From positions 3,782,001 to 3,846,000 of the forward strand of contig NZ_CP028035.1 of assembly GCF_005491205.1 (NCBI RefSeq): a stretch of DNA of 64,000 bases, read 5' to 3'. The notes below the pieces were generated by a model. It saw only the letters and a list, made by a program, of their open reading frames with translations. It was not told the origin of the DNA and did no database searches. This document shows positions 1 through 11,656 of this stretch, piece after piece. Position 1 is the first letter of the stretch. Each line of letters begins with the position of its first letter. Source of the DNA: Nissabacter sp. SGAir0207. Its GTDB lineage: Bacteria; Pseudomonadota; Gammaproteobacteria; Enterobacterales; Enterobacteriaceae. A program made the translations under genes and the position numbers.

Positions 1-249
<249 letters not shown>

Positions 250-265
250 GGTATAGCAGGCAACA

Positions 266-294
266 AAAAGGCGCTCCCGGAGCGCCTTTTTTGT
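266..294 (+). terminator. Intrinsic terminator of rraA
   Basis: A GC-rich stem (AAGGCGCTCC paired with GGAGCGCCTT) is followed by a run of six T, directly downstream of the rraA stop codon. Confidence 0.9.
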
Positions 295-336
295 TCTGAC
301 TTTACACCTCAACGGCAGTCGTCGGGTGCGAGGAGA

Positions 337-576
337 TCAGACCTCCTCCATTTTTCCCAGCAGCGCCCGCAGGCGTTCCTGCCAGACGTGCTGCTCTTCT
401 TTCAGCTGCTCGTTCTCACGCACCAGCGATTCGCGGTGGTGGCCTGCATGTTGAACTTCTTGAGAAAGCGAGTTGTTCTTCTCTTTCAGTTCTTCAATTT
501 CCATTTGCAGCAGGGTGATGGTGTCAATCGCCTGCTGGACTTTCGCTTCTAATTTCTCAAAAACTTCAAATGACAT
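337..576 (-). CDS. zapB: Cell division protein ZapB
   Basis: This 79-residue protein is essentially one continuous coiled coil (starts [18 protein letters not shown]; heptads of Leu/Ile; rich in Glu, Lys, Gln). ZapB forms antiparallel coiled-coil dimers that assemble a layer under the Z-ring through ZapA and link it to the MatP-Ter complex. Length and sequence fit the family. It is transcribed away from glpF, so the long gap to glpF carries both promoters. The gene order rraA-zapB-glpF is the usual enterobacterial one. No anomaly is seen. Confidence 0.95.
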   Translation of the reverse strand: MSFEVFEKLEAKVQQAIDTITLLQMEIEELKEKNNSLSQEVQHAGHHRESLVRENEQLKEEQHVWQERLRALLGKMEEV

Positions 577-1105
577 TCTTAAATCCTCTTATGTTCGTAA
601 GGCGTACATCTTGTCGTGTCGTCCACTCCGTCGGATGCAGAGGCAGCAAACGGGTTTGCTTTCAAAAACAAGCGCCCTTTTCGAAACGCTGCGGCTGAAT
701 CAGCTCGGCGCGCCGCTTGAATAAAAACGATTGTATGTAGCTACCCTGCCCCTGTCTAGCCGCATCCCGGCGTAAAGCGGGGTGAGCCGAACATTTTGTC
801 AGCAGCCAGAAACCCGTGCGGGTCAAAAGCAGGGCACGGGGCGCCCCACAGAAAAGCGAAGCGGCGCCAGGTGACCGGTTTACCGATGCGCGAATGGGGT
901 GAATTGGCGATAAAATCACTCGAATTCGCTCATTTTTATGACACACCACACACATTTTAAGTTCGCTATTTCTCGTTTCTGCTCGTTAACGATAAATTCA
1001 CAATATGCACTCATTTATAGAATGAGCACCTATTTCGATTAACCTTTGTTACACCGCAGCGAACCAACAATAACCAATGACCCTTACCCTCCGTAGGACT
1101 TCACT
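577..1105. promoter_or_regulatory. zapB/glpF intergenic region with glpFK operator region
   Basis: This 529-bp gap separates divergent zapB and glpF and holds no convincing gene. Bases about 925-1003 contain TTTTATGAC-ACACACATTTTAAGTTCG followed by TTCGCTATTTCTCG and CTCGTTAACGATAA, which resemble the tandem GlpR operators and overlapping CRP sites of the E. coli glpFK promoter (GlpR half sites of the TTCG...CGAA kind). This would make glpFK inducible by glycerol 3-phosphate and subject to catabolite control. The operator assignment is from pattern resemblance only. In bases 601-900 nothing recognisable is seen. Confidence 0.55.
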
Positions 1106-1957
1106 ATGAGCCAGTTAACCAGCACTACCCTGAAAGGCCAATGCATCGCTGAGTTCCTCGGCACCGGCCTGATCATCTTCTTCGGCGCCGGCTGTGTGGC
1201 GGCGATGAAGCTGGCCGGCGCCAGTTTCGGCCAGTGGGAGATCAGCGTCATCTGGGGCCTGGGCGTCGCCATGGCGGTCTACATGACTGCCGCCATCTCT
1301 GGCGCGCACCTCAATCCGGCCATCACCATCGCGCTCTGGCTGTTCGCCTGCTTCGATGGCCGCAAGGTGGCTCCCTACATTGTCGCCCAGCTGCTGGGGG
1401 CCTTCTGCGCCGCCGCGCTGGTCTACGGCCTCTACTACAACCTGTTCTTTGTCTATGAGCAGGGCCACAATATGGTACGCGGCAGCGTCGAGAGCCTCGA
1501 CCTGGCTGGCATCTTCTCCACCTACCCGAACCCGCACATCTCCATCATGCAGGCGTTCCTGGTGGAGACAGTGATCACCGCCATTCTGGTCTGCCTGATC
1601 ATGGCGCTGACCGATGATGGCAACGGTGTGCCGCGCGGCCCGCTGGCCCCGCTGCTGATTGGCCTGCTGATTGCGGTGATCGGCGGTTCGATGGGCCCGC
1701 TGACCGGTTTTGCCCTCAACCCGGCGCGTGACTTCGGCCCGAAACTGTTTGCCTTTTTTGCCGGCTGGGGCAAAGTGGCCCTGACTGGCGGCATGAGCAT
1801 TCCCTACTGTCTGGTGCCGATCTTTGGCCCGCTGGTGGGCGCATCCCTCGGTGCATTCGGTTACCGTGCGCTGATTGGCCGCCACCTGCCGTGTGAGATT
1901 TGCGAGCCAGACGCCGAAGCGGCACCGCAGTCCCCGACGACACAGCGCAAAGCGTAA
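1106..1957 (+). CDS. glpF: Glycerol uptake facilitator GlpF
   Basis: Inner-membrane aquaglyceroporin of 283 residues that lets glycerol diffuse into the cell, where GlpK traps it as glycerol 3-phosphate. Both channel-forming NPA signatures are present (HLNPA with N70; [10 protein letters not shown] with N205), and there are about six hydrophobic segments plus two half-helices. The ATG has an AGGA-type ribosome site a few bases upstream. It is the first gene of the glpFKX operon; the gap to glpK is 38 nt. The C-terminal tail ([15 protein letters not shown]) is hydrophilic, as in the family. Control is probably by GlpR and CRP. Confidence 0.97.
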   Translation: MSQLTSTTLKGQCIAEFLGTGLIIFFGAGCVAAMKLAGASFGQWEISVIWGLGVAMAVYMTAAISGAHLNPAITIALWLFACFDGRKVAPYIVAQLLGAFCAAALVYGLYYNLFFVYEQGHNMVRGSVESLDLAGIFSTYPNPHISIMQAFLVETVITAILVCLIMALTDDGNGVPRGPLAPLLIGLLIAVIGGSMGPLTGFALNPARDFGPKLFAFFAGWGKVALTGGMSIPYCLVPIFGPLVGASLGAFGYRALIGRHLPCEICEPDAEAAPQSPTTQRKA

Positions 1958-1995
1958 CGATAACGCGTTCCCGGTTAACTTTTTGCAGGATAATT

Positions 1996-3510
<1,515 letters not shown>

Positions 3511-3519
3511 CCCGCCCAC

Positions 3520-3552
3520 CAGACTCCCCGCCACGGGGAGTCTGCTTTTTTG
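3520..3552 (+). terminator. Terminator between glpK and glpX
   Basis: The stem AGACTCCCC / GGGGAGTCT is followed by a T-rich run just after the glpK stop codon. glpX therefore probably depends on read-through or its own promoter. Confidence 0.85.
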
Positions 3553-3611
3553 CCCCCCTCCCCCCTGTGCTACACTGCTGCGCATCTTTTCCCCAGCACA
3601 ACAGGTTTGCC

Positions 3612-4622
3612 ATGAAACGTGAATTAGCCATCGAGTTTTCCCGCGTCACCGAAGCCGCCGCCCTTGCCGGCTATAAATGGCTGGGCCGCGGCGACAAAAA
3701 TGCCGCCGACGGCGCGGCCGTCCATGCCATGCGCATCATGCTGAATAACGTGGAGATTGATGGCCGGATTGTCATCGGCGAGGGAGAGATCGACGAGGCA
3801 CCGATGCTCTATATCGGTGAGCAGGTCGGCACCGGCCGTGGTGACGCGGTGGACATCGCCGTCGACCCGATTGAGGGCACGCGCATGACCGCGATGGGTC
3901 AGGCCAATGCGCTGGCAGTGCTGGCGGTGGGCGATCGCGGCACCTTCTTGCACGCGCCGGACATGTACATGGAGAAGCTGGTGGTTGGCCCCGGCGCGCG
4001 CGGCTGCATCGATCTCGCCTTGCCGCTGGAGCAGAACCTGCGCAACGTAGCCACGGCGCTCAACAAGCCGTTGGCTGACCTGACGGTGGTGATTCTGGCG
4101 AAGCCGCGCCATGACCAGACGATCGCCCAATTGCAGCAACTGGGGGTGAAGGTGTTTGCCATCCCGGACGGCGACGTGGCGGCCTCCATTCTCACCTGTA
4201 TGCCGGAGAGCGAAGTCGATGTGATGTATGGCATCGGCGGCGCGCCGGAGGGCGTGATTTCGGCGGCGGTGATCCGTGCGCTGGATGGCGACATGCAGGG
4301 CCGGCTGCTGCCGCGCCATCAGGTGAAAGGGGAGAATGAAGAGAACCGCCGCATCGGCGAGCAGGAGCTGGCGCGCTGTCAGGAGATGGGCATTGAGGCC
4401 AACCGGGTACTGCCGCTGGATGAGATGGCGCGCAATGACAACGTAATCTTTGCCGCTACCGGCATCACCGAGGGCGATCTGCTGGCGGGTATCCGCCGCA
4501 AGGGCACGATGGCGACCACCGAAACCCTGCTGATCCGTGGCAAGTCGCGCACCATCCGCCGCATCACCTCGACCCACTATCTGGAGCGCAAAGATCCGGC
4601 GCTGCACCCCTACATCCTGTAA
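3612..4622 (+). CDS. glpX: Class II fructose-1,6-bisphosphatase GlpX
   Basis: This 336-residue enzyme dephosphorylates fructose 1,6-bisphosphate to fructose 6-phosphate (gluconeogenesis from glycerol). Signature segments are visible: RGDKNAADGAAVHAMR, the metal-binding IGEGEIDEAPM near residues 57-67, and DPIEGTR. The start MKRELAIEFSRVTEAA is that of the family and gives the family length; the in-frame extension upstream into the glpK terminator is rejected. It is convergent with emrD; a GC-rich inverted repeat (GGCCGAC / GTCGGCC, 4630-4656) lies between the two. Confidence 0.96.
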   Translation: MKRELAIEFSRVTEAAALAGYKWLGRGDKNAADGAAVHAMRIMLNNVEIDGRIVIGEGEIDEAPMLYIGEQVGTGRGDAVDIAVDPIEGTRMTAMGQANALAVLAVGDRGTFLHAPDMYMEKLVVGPGARGCIDLALPLEQNLRNVATALNKPLADLTVVILAKPRHDQTIAQLQQLGVKVFAIPDGDVAASILTCMPESEVDVMYGIGGAPEGVISAAVIRALDGDMQGRLLPRHQVKGENEENRRIGEQELARCQEMGIEANRVLPLDEMARNDNVIFAATGITEGDLLAGIRRKGTMATTETLLIRGKSRTIRRITSTHYLERKDPALHPYIL

Positions 4623-4661
4623 CTTTCCCGGCCGACGGGGGTTGCTCCTGTCGGCCCGGCA

Positions 4662-5846
4662 TCAGGCGGCGTCGCCCGCCTCCTGCGCCCGGTCAGCCAT
4701 CGGCCACCAGCAGAGCAGCATCAGCACACCCATTGCAAACATCAGCAGCCCAAGGCTGAACTGGCCGCCCTGTGGCAACAGCGCCGACAGCCACGCCACC
4801 AGCCCCGATCCCATATTCTGCACGCCGCCCAGCAGCGCCCCCGCCGCGCCAGCCAGATAGGGGAACGGCTCCATCGCGCCGGTGGTTGCCAGCGGGAACA
4901 GCATCCCCGCGCCGAAGAAGAACAGCGCCGCTGGCACGATCAGCGTCCAGACATTCATCACGCCAAACCAGCCGGGCAGCCACATCAACGCGCCAGCCGC
5001 CAGACAGCTCAGCACCGCGTACCACATCAACTGGTGGAAGGGCGCGTCGGACTTGCCAGCAAACCATGCGCCGAAAAAGGCCGCCGGTAGCGGCAGGATG
5101 AACAGCAGGCTGACGGCCAGACTGCTCAACCCCAGTACGCCACCCATCAGCACGCCACAACTCGCTTCAAACACCGCGATGCCCGCCAGCGCGCCCACCA
5201 GCATCACCAGATAGCGGCTGAAGCTGCCATCCGCCAGCAGCGGCCGGAACGCGCTGAACAGCGCGCGCGGGGCCTGCCCCGCCGGACGGGTCTCCGGCAT
5301 ACCGCGCCAGATGCAGATCGCCACGCCGCTGCACAGCAGCAGCAGGAAGGCGAAACAGGCGCGCCAGCCAAAGGCACCCGCCAGCGCCCCGCCAATCAGC
5401 GGCGCGAGCAGCGGGCTGACCAGAATTCCCATGTTCAGCAGGCTGTTGGCCTGCCGCAGGGCGCTGCCCGCATAGAGATCGCGCGGCATGGTGCGCGCCA
5501 TCACGCCGGCCACGCCGGTGCCCATCCCCTGCACCGCCGCGGCGGCAATCAGCAGGTTCAGGCTGGGGGCCAGCATCGCGCCCGCCGCGCCGAGCAGGAA
5601 AATCAGCATCCCGGCGAAGATCACCGGCCGACGGCCAAGGCGATCCGAGAGCGGCCCGTAAATCAGTTGGGAGAAACCGTAGGTCACCAGATAGGCCGCC
5701 ATCACGCGCTGCACCGCGCCAGCAGGCACGTTCAGGCTCTGCGCCATGTCGGCGATAGTAGGTACATAGATGGTCTGCGCCATCTGGCCGACGGCCACCA
5801 GCAAAATCAGCATCGCCATCAATGGCAGGTTTTCGAGTTTTTTCAT
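4662..5846 (-). CDS. emrD: Multidrug efflux MFS transporter EmrD
   Basis: A 394-residue protein with about 12 hydrophobic segments that resembles E. coli EmrD along its whole length (VAVGQMAQTIYVPTIADMAQ at the N-terminus; motif YGPLSDRLGRRPV between helices 2 and 3; TRDLY-like segment ARTMPRDLY; NSLLNMGILVSPLLAPLIGG). EmrD is a proton-driven exporter of amphipathic compounds such as uncouplers and detergents. In E. coli it lies elsewhere; here it is inserted between glpX and fpr on the opposite strand. Its own promoter should be in the gap before fpr. Confidence 0.9.
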   Translation of the reverse strand: MKKLENLPLMAMLILLVAVGQMAQTIYVPTIADMAQSLNVPAGAVQRVMAAYLVTYGFSQLIYGPLSDRLGRRPVIFAGMLIFLLGAAGAMLAPSLNLLIAAAAVQGMGTGVAGVMARTMPRDLYAGSALRQANSLLNMGILVSPLLAPLIGGALAGAFGWRACFAFLLLLCSGVAICIWRGMPETRPAGQAPRALFSAFRPLLADGSFSRYLVMLVGALAGIAVFEASCGVLMGGVLGLSSLAVSLLFILPLPAAFFGAWFAGKSDAPFHQLMWYAVLSCLAAGALMWLPGWFGVMNVWTLIVPAALFFFGAGMLFPLATTGAMEPFPYLAGAAGALLGGVQNMGSGLVAWLSALLPQGGQFSLGLLMFAMGVLMLLCWWPMADRAQEAGDAA

Positions 5847-6139
5847 TGTCAGTCAGCAGGTGAGCATCAGCAAAAGCCGGAAATTGGGCGCACACGCTAC
5901 CAAAAGGCAGTGAAATGTTAAAACCTCTGGCGCATTTGCCTTTTCCGGTGCTGTCAGGCCGCCTCTCCAGCCCTGTAAAGCAGGTTGTACGCGCCTGCTG
6001 GCAAGGCAGGCCCATCCCATTTAATCGATAATTGTTCGCGGCAAGATCACCTAACATCGATCCACCAGAGGCAGGAATTGAATCAAACGCTTAACAGTGC
6101 GCCGGGCACGGCCGCCAGATAATGAGGAGCAATGACACC

Positions 6140-6886
6140 ATGGCTGAGTGGGTAACAGGAAAGGTCACACGGGTAGAACGCTGGACGGACGGTCTCTTCA
6201 GCCTCATCGTCAATGCGCCGGTCGATCCCTTCACCGCCGGGCAGTTCGCCAAGCTGGCGCTGGAGATTGAGGGCGAGCGCGTGCAGCGTGCCTACTCCTA
6301 CGTCAATGCGCCCAGCGATGACAATCTGGAGTTCTATCTGGTGACGGTGCCGGAGGGCAAGCTCAGCCCGCGTCTGGCGGCCCTGCAACCCGGCGACGAG
6401 CTGATGGTGACCAAAGAGGCGGCCGGGTTCTTTGTGCTGGAGGAGATCCCCGAGTGCCGCACGCTCTGGATGCTGGCGACCGGCACCGCCATCGGCCCCT
6501 ACCTCTCGATTTTGCAGGAGGGGCGTGATTTGGCGCGCTTCGACCACATCGTGCTGGTGCACGCCGCGCGCTACGCCCGCGATCTGAGCTATCTGCCGCT
6601 GATGCAGCAACTACAGCGCCAGTTCGACGGCAAGCTAAAGATTCAGACGGTGGTCAGCCGCGAGACGGTGCCCGGCTCCCTGACGGGCCGGGTGCCAGCG
6701 CTGATTGAGAGCGGTGCGCTGGAGGCGGCGGTCGGCCTGACGATGGATGCCGACAGCAGTCATATCATGCTGTGCGGCAATCCACAGATGGTGCGTGACA
6801 CCCAGCAATTGCTGAAAGAGAGCCGCGAGATGCGCAAGCACCTGCGCCGCAAGCCCGGCCACATCACCAGCGAGCACTACTGGTAA
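6140..6886 (+). CDS. fpr: Ferredoxin/flavodoxin-NADP+ reductase
   Basis: This FAD enzyme of 248 residues transfers electrons between NADPH and flavodoxin or ferredoxin, supporting anaerobic radical enzymes and oxidative-stress repair. The FAD-binding RAYSYVNAP, the NADP-binding WMLATGTAIGPYLSIL and the ending HLRRKPGHITSEHYW are characteristic. The start at 6140 (MAEWVTGKVTRV) matches the family; an in-frame ATG six codons earlier is less likely because GAGGAG lies 10 nt before the chosen ATG. The E. coli gene is activated by SoxS; no SoxS box could be placed with confidence here. Its stop abuts the stop of the convergent DUF805 gene. Confidence 0.95.
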   Translation: MAEWVTGKVTRVERWTDGLFSLIVNAPVDPFTAGQFAKLALEIEGERVQRAYSYVNAPSDDNLEFYLVTVPEGKLSPRLAALQPGDELMVTKEAAGFFVLEEIPECRTLWMLATGTAIGPYLSILQEGRDLARFDHIVLVHAARYARDLSYLPLMQQLQRQFDGKLKIQTVVSRETVPGSLTGRVPALIESGALEAAVGLTMDADSSHIMLCGNPQMVRDTQQLLKESREMRKHLRRKPGHITSEHYW

Positions 6887-7306
6887 CTACCGGTAGCGCA
6901 CGGGCGCGGCGGGCGGCCCGAAGCGGTTGCCGCCCGCCGTGCCCGCCAGAAAGCCGCACTCCACCAGCATCATCACAAAAATCACCGCTGGCAGCAGTCG
7001 GCCCAGCGTCCAGGCCGCCAACGCGGGCATCATCTGCCAGTTACCGGCGGCCAGCATCCACGCCAGAATCAGCAGCAGCGCCCAGCTGCCAGCGCGGTTG
7101 CGGTCATGCAGCCGCTTCACCAGCACCGCCGCCGTCGGCCAGAGCAGGAACACAATCAAAAATGCCGCGGACTGGATCGCCAGCCACCCGCGCGACGCCG
7201 CCGCAAACGCCCCAGCCATCACCACCAGCCAGAGCACCAGCCACACCCAGAAATCCCGCCGTCCCAGCCGGCCACGAAAAGAAAAGGCCCACGCCTGTAT
7301 ACCCAT
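6887..7306 (-). CDS. yiiR: DUF805 membrane protein (YiiR-like)
   Basis: A small inner-membrane protein of 139 residues with about four hydrophobic segments. The DUF805 hallmarks are visible: FSFRGRLGRRDFWVW at the N-terminus and KRLHDRNRAG in the middle. The function is unknown. It occupies the same place as E. coli yiiR between fpr and yiiQ. It ends with no gap against fpr and runs convergently to it. The name rests on position plus family. Confidence 0.85.
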   Translation of the reverse strand: MGIQAWAFSFRGRLGRRDFWVWLVLWLVVMAGAFAAASRGWLAIQSAAFLIVFLLWPTAAVLVKRLHDRNRAGSWALLLILAWMLAAGNWQMMPALAAWTLGRLLPAVIFVMMLVECGFLAGTAGGNRFGPPAAPVRYR

Positions 7307-7418
7307 GCTGCGCTCCCATTATCATCCGGCCGACAGTGTAACCCGGCGCGGCTTTTTTGACATTTGCCCCTGAATCCCGGTTTAATCGGCACAGAGTCCA
7401 GCCACCTTTTGCGATGCC

Positions 7419-8024
7419 ATGAAAACAGCCCTGATCCCCCTGCTGGCCACCGTGCTGGCGCTGAGTGCCGCACCACGCGTTCTGGCCGATCCGCCAGACG
7501 CTGACCGCAGCGCGCTCAGCAATGAGATGCCGAAAGCCCCCTATCTGCTCAACGGCGCGCCCACCTTTGACATGACGGTGGTGAAGTTCCGCGAAACCTA
7601 CAACGCACAGAACCCGTCGCTGCCGATCACCGAATTCCGCTCTATCCCGGACACCGAGCCGAACGCGATGCTGACGCGCGCCGCTAGCAAGATCAACGAG
7701 AATCTCTACGCCTCGACCGCGCTGGAGAAGGGATCCGGCAAGATCAAAACCCTGCAAATCACCTACCTGCCGATCCAGGGCAATGAGGAGAAAGCGGCGC
7801 GCGCCACGGCCATCAACTACATGGCGGCGCTGATGCGGGAGTTTGAGCCGACGCTGAATGTCGAGCAGAGCACCGCCAGGGTGGCGGAGCTGTTGGAGGC
7901 TGGCAAGGGGCAGCAGTTCTACCAGCATCAGGTTGGCGCCATCCGCTATGTGGTGTCAGACAATGGTGAGAAGGGGCTGACCTTCGCCGTCGAACCGGTG
8001 AAACTCGCGTTGGCGGAAGGGTAA
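7419..8024 (+). CDS. yiiQ: Periplasmic DUF1454 protein YiiQ
   Basis: A 201-residue exported protein: the N-terminus MKTALIPLLATVLALSAAPR then VLAD reads as a Sec signal peptide cut near residue 23. The rest is soluble, and several stretches (APYLLNGAPTFDMTV, ITEFRSIP, ITYLPIQG) fit the DUF1454/YiiQ family. The function is not established. Its position upstream of tpiA matches E. coli. No terminator is seen between it and tpiA, only a 128-bp gap with probable tpiA promoter signals. Confidence 0.85.
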   Translation: MKTALIPLLATVLALSAAPRVLADPPDADRSALSNEMPKAPYLLNGAPTFDMTVVKFRETYNAQNPSLPITEFRSIPDTEPNAMLTRAASKINENLYASTALEKGSGKIKTLQITYLPIQGNEEKAARATAINYMAALMREFEPTLNVEQSTARVAELLEAGKGQQFYQHQVGAIRYVVSDNGEKGLTFAVEPVKLALAEG

Positions 8025-8152
8025 AGAAGCCGCCAGCCATGACGAAAAGCAAAGCCTTTTGCGGCGATCGTCTTTATACTGGTGGGCAGGTAAATTGCCT
8101 GTAAGGCAGTCATTTTAGTCGAATCTTGTGTCTCAGCTTGGAGGATTAAACA

Positions 8153-8920
8153 ATGCGTCATCCCTTAGTAATGGGTAACTGGAAACTTAATGGCAGTACC
8201 CAGATGGTTAACGAACTGATCGCAGGGCTGCGTAAAGAGCTGAGCGACGTCGATGGTTGCGGCGTTGCGATTGCACCTCCGGCACTCTACCTGGATCTGG
8301 CCCGCCACCAGCTGGCTGGCAGCCGCATCGCCCTGGGTGCACAGGATGTCGGCGTGAACCTCTCTGGTGCCTTTACTGGCGAAACCTCTGCCGAGATGCT
8401 GAAAGACATCGGCGCGCAGTACATCATCATCGGTCACTCCGAGCGTCGCACTTACCACAAAGAGAGCGATGAGTTTATCGCCAAGAAATTTGGTGTGCTG
8501 AAAGAAGCTGGCCTGATCCCGGTACTCTGCATAGGTGAGACCGAAGCGGAAAACGAAGCCGGCGAAACTGAAGCCGTGTGCGCCAAACAGCTGGACGCCG
8601 TGCTGAACAGCCTGGGCGCGCAAGCTTTCGAAAACACCGTGATCGCCTATGAGCCAGTCTGGGCCATCGGCACCGGCAAATCTGCCACCCCGGCGCAGGC
8701 GCAGGCTGTCCACAAGTTCATCCGTGACCACATCGCCAAGCAAGACGCCGACGTGGCTGCCAAGGTCATCATCCAGTACGGCGGTTCCGTCAACGCGGGC
8801 AACGCCGCTGAGCTGTTCACCCAGCCGGACATCGACGGCGCGCTGGTTGGCGGCGCTTCCCTGAAGGCCGACGCCTTCGCAGTGATCGTTAAAGCCGCCG
8901 CAGAAGCCAAACGCGCGTAA
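8153..8920 (+). CDS. tpiA: Triosephosphate isomerase
   Basis: This 255-residue TIM-barrel enzyme interconverts dihydroxyacetone phosphate and glyceraldehyde 3-phosphate in glycolysis. All catalytic residues are in place: K11 in GNWKLNG, H95 in IIGHSERR and E167 in [11 protein letters not shown]; the phosphate-binding loops [10 protein letters not shown] and GALVGGASL follow. A GGAGG ribosome site precedes the ATG. A strong bidirectional terminator separates it from the convergent sbp. Confidence 0.98.
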   Translation: MRHPLVMGNWKLNGSTQMVNELIAGLRKELSDVDGCGVAIAPPALYLDLARHQLAGSRIALGAQDVGVNLSGAFTGETSAEMLKDIGAQYIIIGHSERRTYHKESDEFIAKKFGVLKEAGLIPVLCIGETEAENEAGETEAVCAKQLDAVLNSLGAQAFENTVIAYEPVWAIGTGKSATPAQAQAVHKFIRDHIAKQDADVAAKVIIQYGGSVNAGNAAELFTQPDIDGALVGGASLKADAFAVIVKAAAEAKRA

Positions 8921-8933
8921 TTATCCCGCGCCC

Positions 8934-8965
8934 ATAAAAAAACCCCGCATAGCGGGGTTTTTTTT
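8934..8965. terminator. Bidirectional terminator tpiA/sbp
   Basis: The stem AACCCCGC / GCGGGGTT is flanked by an A-run on one side and a T-run on the other, so it serves both convergent genes. Confidence 0.9.
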
Positions 8966-8979
8966 GGCTTGCGTCTGGC

Positions 8980-9966
8980 TTAGCGACGGGTGATCTGGTC
9001 AAACACGCCGCCCGTGGCGAAGTGCTCTTTCTGCAACGCCGTCCAGCCGCCCAGTGAATCCACGGTAAACAGTTTCAGTTTCGGGAATTCGTTGGCAAAT
9101 TTGGCGGCCACGGCCGGGTCACGCGGGCGATAGTAGTTCTGGGCCGCGATGGTCTGGCCCTCTGGGCTGTAGAGATACTTCAGATAGCCCTCTGCTACCT
9201 CGCGGGTCTGGCGGCGCTCCACGATGCGATCCACCACCGAAACCGTAGGTTCAGCCAGAATCGACTCGCTCGGCGTCACGATGTCAAACTGGTCAGTGCC
9301 CAGCTCCTTCACCGCCAGCAGCGCCTCATTCTCCCAAGCGATCAGCACATCCCCCATGCCGCGCTCCACAAAGGTGTTGGTCGCGCCGCGTGCGCCGGAG
9401 TCCAGCACCTGCACATTTTTATACAGCGCCTGCACAAAGTCCTGCGCCTTGGCTTGGTCATTGTTGTTCTGGTGCAGGGCATAGCCCCAGGCGGCCAGAT
9501 AGTTCCAGCGTGCGCCGCCAGAGGTTTTCGGGTTCGGGGTGATGACGGCAACGCCCGGCTTGATCAAATCAGGCCAGTCATGAATCTGTTTCGGGTTGCC
9601 CTTGCGCACCAGGAACACGATGGTCGAGGTGTAAGGGGCGGAGTTGTCCGGCAGGCGCTTGATCCAATCCTTCTCAATGCGGCCGCGCTCAGCGATGGCA
9701 TCGACATCATAGGCCAGCGCCAGCGTCACCACATCCGCCTCAATGCCGTTGATCACCGAGGTTGCCTGCTTGCCAGAGCCGCCGTGGGACTGGCGCACGG
9801 TCACGTGGTCGCCGGTCTTCTGCTGCCAGTACTTACTGAAAGCCTGATTGTACTCCTGATAGAACTCCCGCGTGGGATCGTAAGAGACGTTCAGCAATTG
9901 AATATCTTTTGCTAACGCACCTGTTGCTGCCAGCATCAATGCCAGCCCTGCTCCCCATTTACGCAT
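8980..9966 (-). CDS. sbp: Periplasmic sulfate-binding protein Sbp
   Basis: A 328-residue solute-binding protein of the CysUWA sulfate/thiosulfate ABC transporter. The signal peptide is [20 protein letters not shown], and the mature protein begins with the family motif [29 protein letters not shown] and [16 protein letters not shown] form the sulfate-binding site. The start at 9966 is preferred over an in-frame ATG eight codons upstream because a GGGAGA ribosome site precedes it and it gives a clean signal peptide. CysB control is expected in this family but no box was identified. E. coli has cdh between tpiA and sbp; it is absent here. Confidence 0.96.
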   Translation of the reverse strand: MRKWGAGLALMLAATGALAKDIQLLNVSYDPTREFYQEYNQAFSKYWQQKTGDHVTVRQSHGGSGKQATSVINGIEADVVTLALAYDVDAIAERGRIEKDWIKRLPDNSAPYTSTIVFLVRKGNPKQIHDWPDLIKPGVAVITPNPKTSGGARWNYLAAWGYALHQNNNDQAKAQDFVQALYKNVQVLDSGARGATNTFVERGMGDVLIAWENEALLAVKELGTDQFDIVTPSESILAEPTVSVVDRIVERRQTREVAEGYLKYLYSPEGQTIAAQNYYRPRDPAVAAKFANEFPKLKLFTVDSLGGWTALQKEHFATGGVFDQITRR

Positions 9967-10094
9967 TGTCACGTTCTCCCAGTCTCTCATCGCGAAGTGT
10001 GAATTCTGATGACAAGCCTGCCAGAAAGCGCAGACAGGATTAAAGAATAAAAAGATCGCCGCTATGTTTTTTTGGAATAAGCAGTTGAAAGGCG

Positions 10095-10124
10095 AAAAAA
10101 AACCTCCCGGGCGGGAGGTTTCAT
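10095..10124 (-). terminator. Intrinsic terminator of pfkA
   Basis: On the minus strand, GAAACCTCCCG / CGGGAGGTTT is followed by a run of T, just past the pfkA stop codon. Confidence 0.88.
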
Positions 10125-10137
10125 GACACGAAAGGGA

Positions 10138-11100
10138 TCAGTAGAGCTTTTTCGCCGTTTCCAGCAGATCAGATTTGAACGGACGCTTCATGTTCTCGAT
10201 GGCATCGATGATGTCATGGTGCACCAGCTTCTCATTCTGGACGCCGACGCAGCGGCCGCCGTAGCCCTGCAACAGCAGTTCGATGGAGAAGGCACCCATG
10301 CGCGAGGCCAGAATACGGTCGTAAGCGACCGGCGCCCCGCCGCGCTGGATGTGGCCCAGCACCGTCGCGCGGGTTTCGCGTTTGGTTTCGCTTTCGATAT
10401 GGCGCGCCAGTTCGTCGATGTCACAGATGTGCTCGGTGATGGCGACGATGGCATGTTTCTTCCCTTTGGCGATGCCAGCTTTGATCTCTGCCACCAGATC
10501 GTCACGGGTGAACTCCACTTCCGGCAGTACGATGAACTCGCAACCGCCAGCAATTGCCGCCGCCAGCGTCAAATCGCCACAGTAACGGCCCATCACTTCC
10601 ACGATGGAGATACGCTGGTGGGAGGAGGAGGTGTCGCGCAGGCGGTCAATCGCCTCGACCACGGTCTCCAGCGCGGTGAAGTAACCGATGGTGTAGTCGG
10701 TGCCAGCCACGTCATTATCGATAGTGCCCGGCAGGCCGATGCAGGGGAAGCCCATCTCGGTCAGGCGTTTTGCCCCCATGTAGGAGCCGTCACCGCCGAT
10801 GACCACCAGCGCGTCAAGACCGCGCTTTTTCATGTTCTCAATGGCTTTGGCGCGCACCGCCTCGTCACGGAACTCCGGGAAGCGCGCGGAACCCAGGAAG
10901 GTGCCGCCGCGGTTGATCATGTCAGAGACGCTATAACGGTCCAGTTTTTCCATACGATCTTCGTACAAGCCGAGGTAGCCGTCATAGACACCGAAAACTT
11001 CCAGCCCTTCGGTCAATGCGGCACGCACAACACCACGGATCGCAGCATTCATACCTGGGGCGTCGCCGCCACTCGTCAGTACACCAATTTTTTTGATCAT
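10138..11100 (-). CDS. pfkA: ATP-dependent 6-phosphofructokinase isozyme I
   Basis: A 320-residue enzyme that phosphorylates fructose 6-phosphate to fructose 1,6-bisphosphate, the committed step of glycolysis. The nucleotide site ([16 protein letters not shown] at residues 8-23, GGDGSYMGA near 102) and the catalytic [16 protein letters not shown] near 124-139 are intact, as are the effector-site arginines. Length is that of the family. The next gene in E. coli (fieF) is missing, leaving a long intergenic region upstream. Confidence 0.98.
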   Translation of the reverse strand: MIKKIGVLTSGGDAPGMNAAIRGVVRAALTEGLEVFGVYDGYLGLYEDRMEKLDRYSVSDMINRGGTFLGSARFPEFRDEAVRAKAIENMKKRGLDALVVIGGDGSYMGAKRLTEMGFPCIGLPGTIDNDVAGTDYTIGYFTALETVVEAIDRLRDTSSSHQRISIVEVMGRYCGDLTLAAAIAGGCEFIVLPEVEFTRDDLVAEIKAGIAKGKKHAIVAITEHICDIDELARHIESETKRETRATVLGHIQRGGAPVAYDRILASRMGAFSIELLLQGYGGRCVGVQNEKLVHHDIIDAIENMKRPFKSDLLETAKKLY

Positions 11101-11591
11101 GACTACCTCTGAACTTGTAGATGCAATTTCTTAAAAATCTTATCTCGCTGATTATACGCGCGCCGAGCCGTACAGAAAATGAACGGGCCATGGGTCAGGA
11201 ATAGTATACCAAAAAGCCCAGGCTGAATTGATTCAGGTCACGCTCTGGCAGGGTTGCCCCACTGTCTGCTCTCTCGCTCGCCATAACCAGCGCCCAAAAA
11301 CTTTTCCTGGTAAAAACTTGCTAATCTCTCTTGGCGTCCTTGCCGTGCCCGCATCGCTGCAGACAGGATTTAAACCATGATATGTGTAGCCTAACCGGAC
11401 TGAACGCCCGCCGGGAACAGGCGGGGAATAGGGGTATCATACCCTGTTCTGTGGTTTGATGTTGCTATAAGAATAGCACTAATCCTAGCCTGAAAAGCAC
11501 CCCCCACGCTGACCATATTGCATAGTAATCAGGCGGTTTAATGCGCCCCTGTATAGAGAATGTTTCCTGACCGGGTTCATGGAAAAAGGAT
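11101..11591. other. Long intergenic region where fieF lies in E. coli
   Basis: About 490 bp between pfkA and the cpxP 3' end contain no credible reading frame. The pfkA promoter must lie at its left end. No remnant of the FieF iron/zinc efflux gene could be recognised in any frame. A GC-rich inverted repeat (GCCCGCCGGGAACAGGCGGGG) occurs near 11406-11427 without a clear T-run. Confidence 0.6.
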
Positions 11592-11648
11592 AAAAAAAAC
11601 CCGCCCGAAGGCGGGGAAGACAGGGATGGTGTCTATGGCAAGGAAAAA
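11592..11648 (-). ncRNA. cpxQ: CpxQ small RNA from the cpxP 3' end
   Basis: Just after the cpxP stop codon the minus strand reads TTTTCCTTGCCATAGACACC and then ATCCCTGTCTTCC before a GC-rich terminator hairpin with eight T. This is almost the sequence of E. coli/Salmonella CpxQ, a 58-60 nt Hfq-dependent RNA released from cpxP mRNA by RNase E, which represses inner-membrane protein mRNAs (for example nhaB) and relieves envelope stress. The seed and the 3' poly-U Hfq site are intact. The ends are estimated from the E. coli RNA. Confidence 0.88.
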
Positions 11649-11656
11649 ACAGGGTA

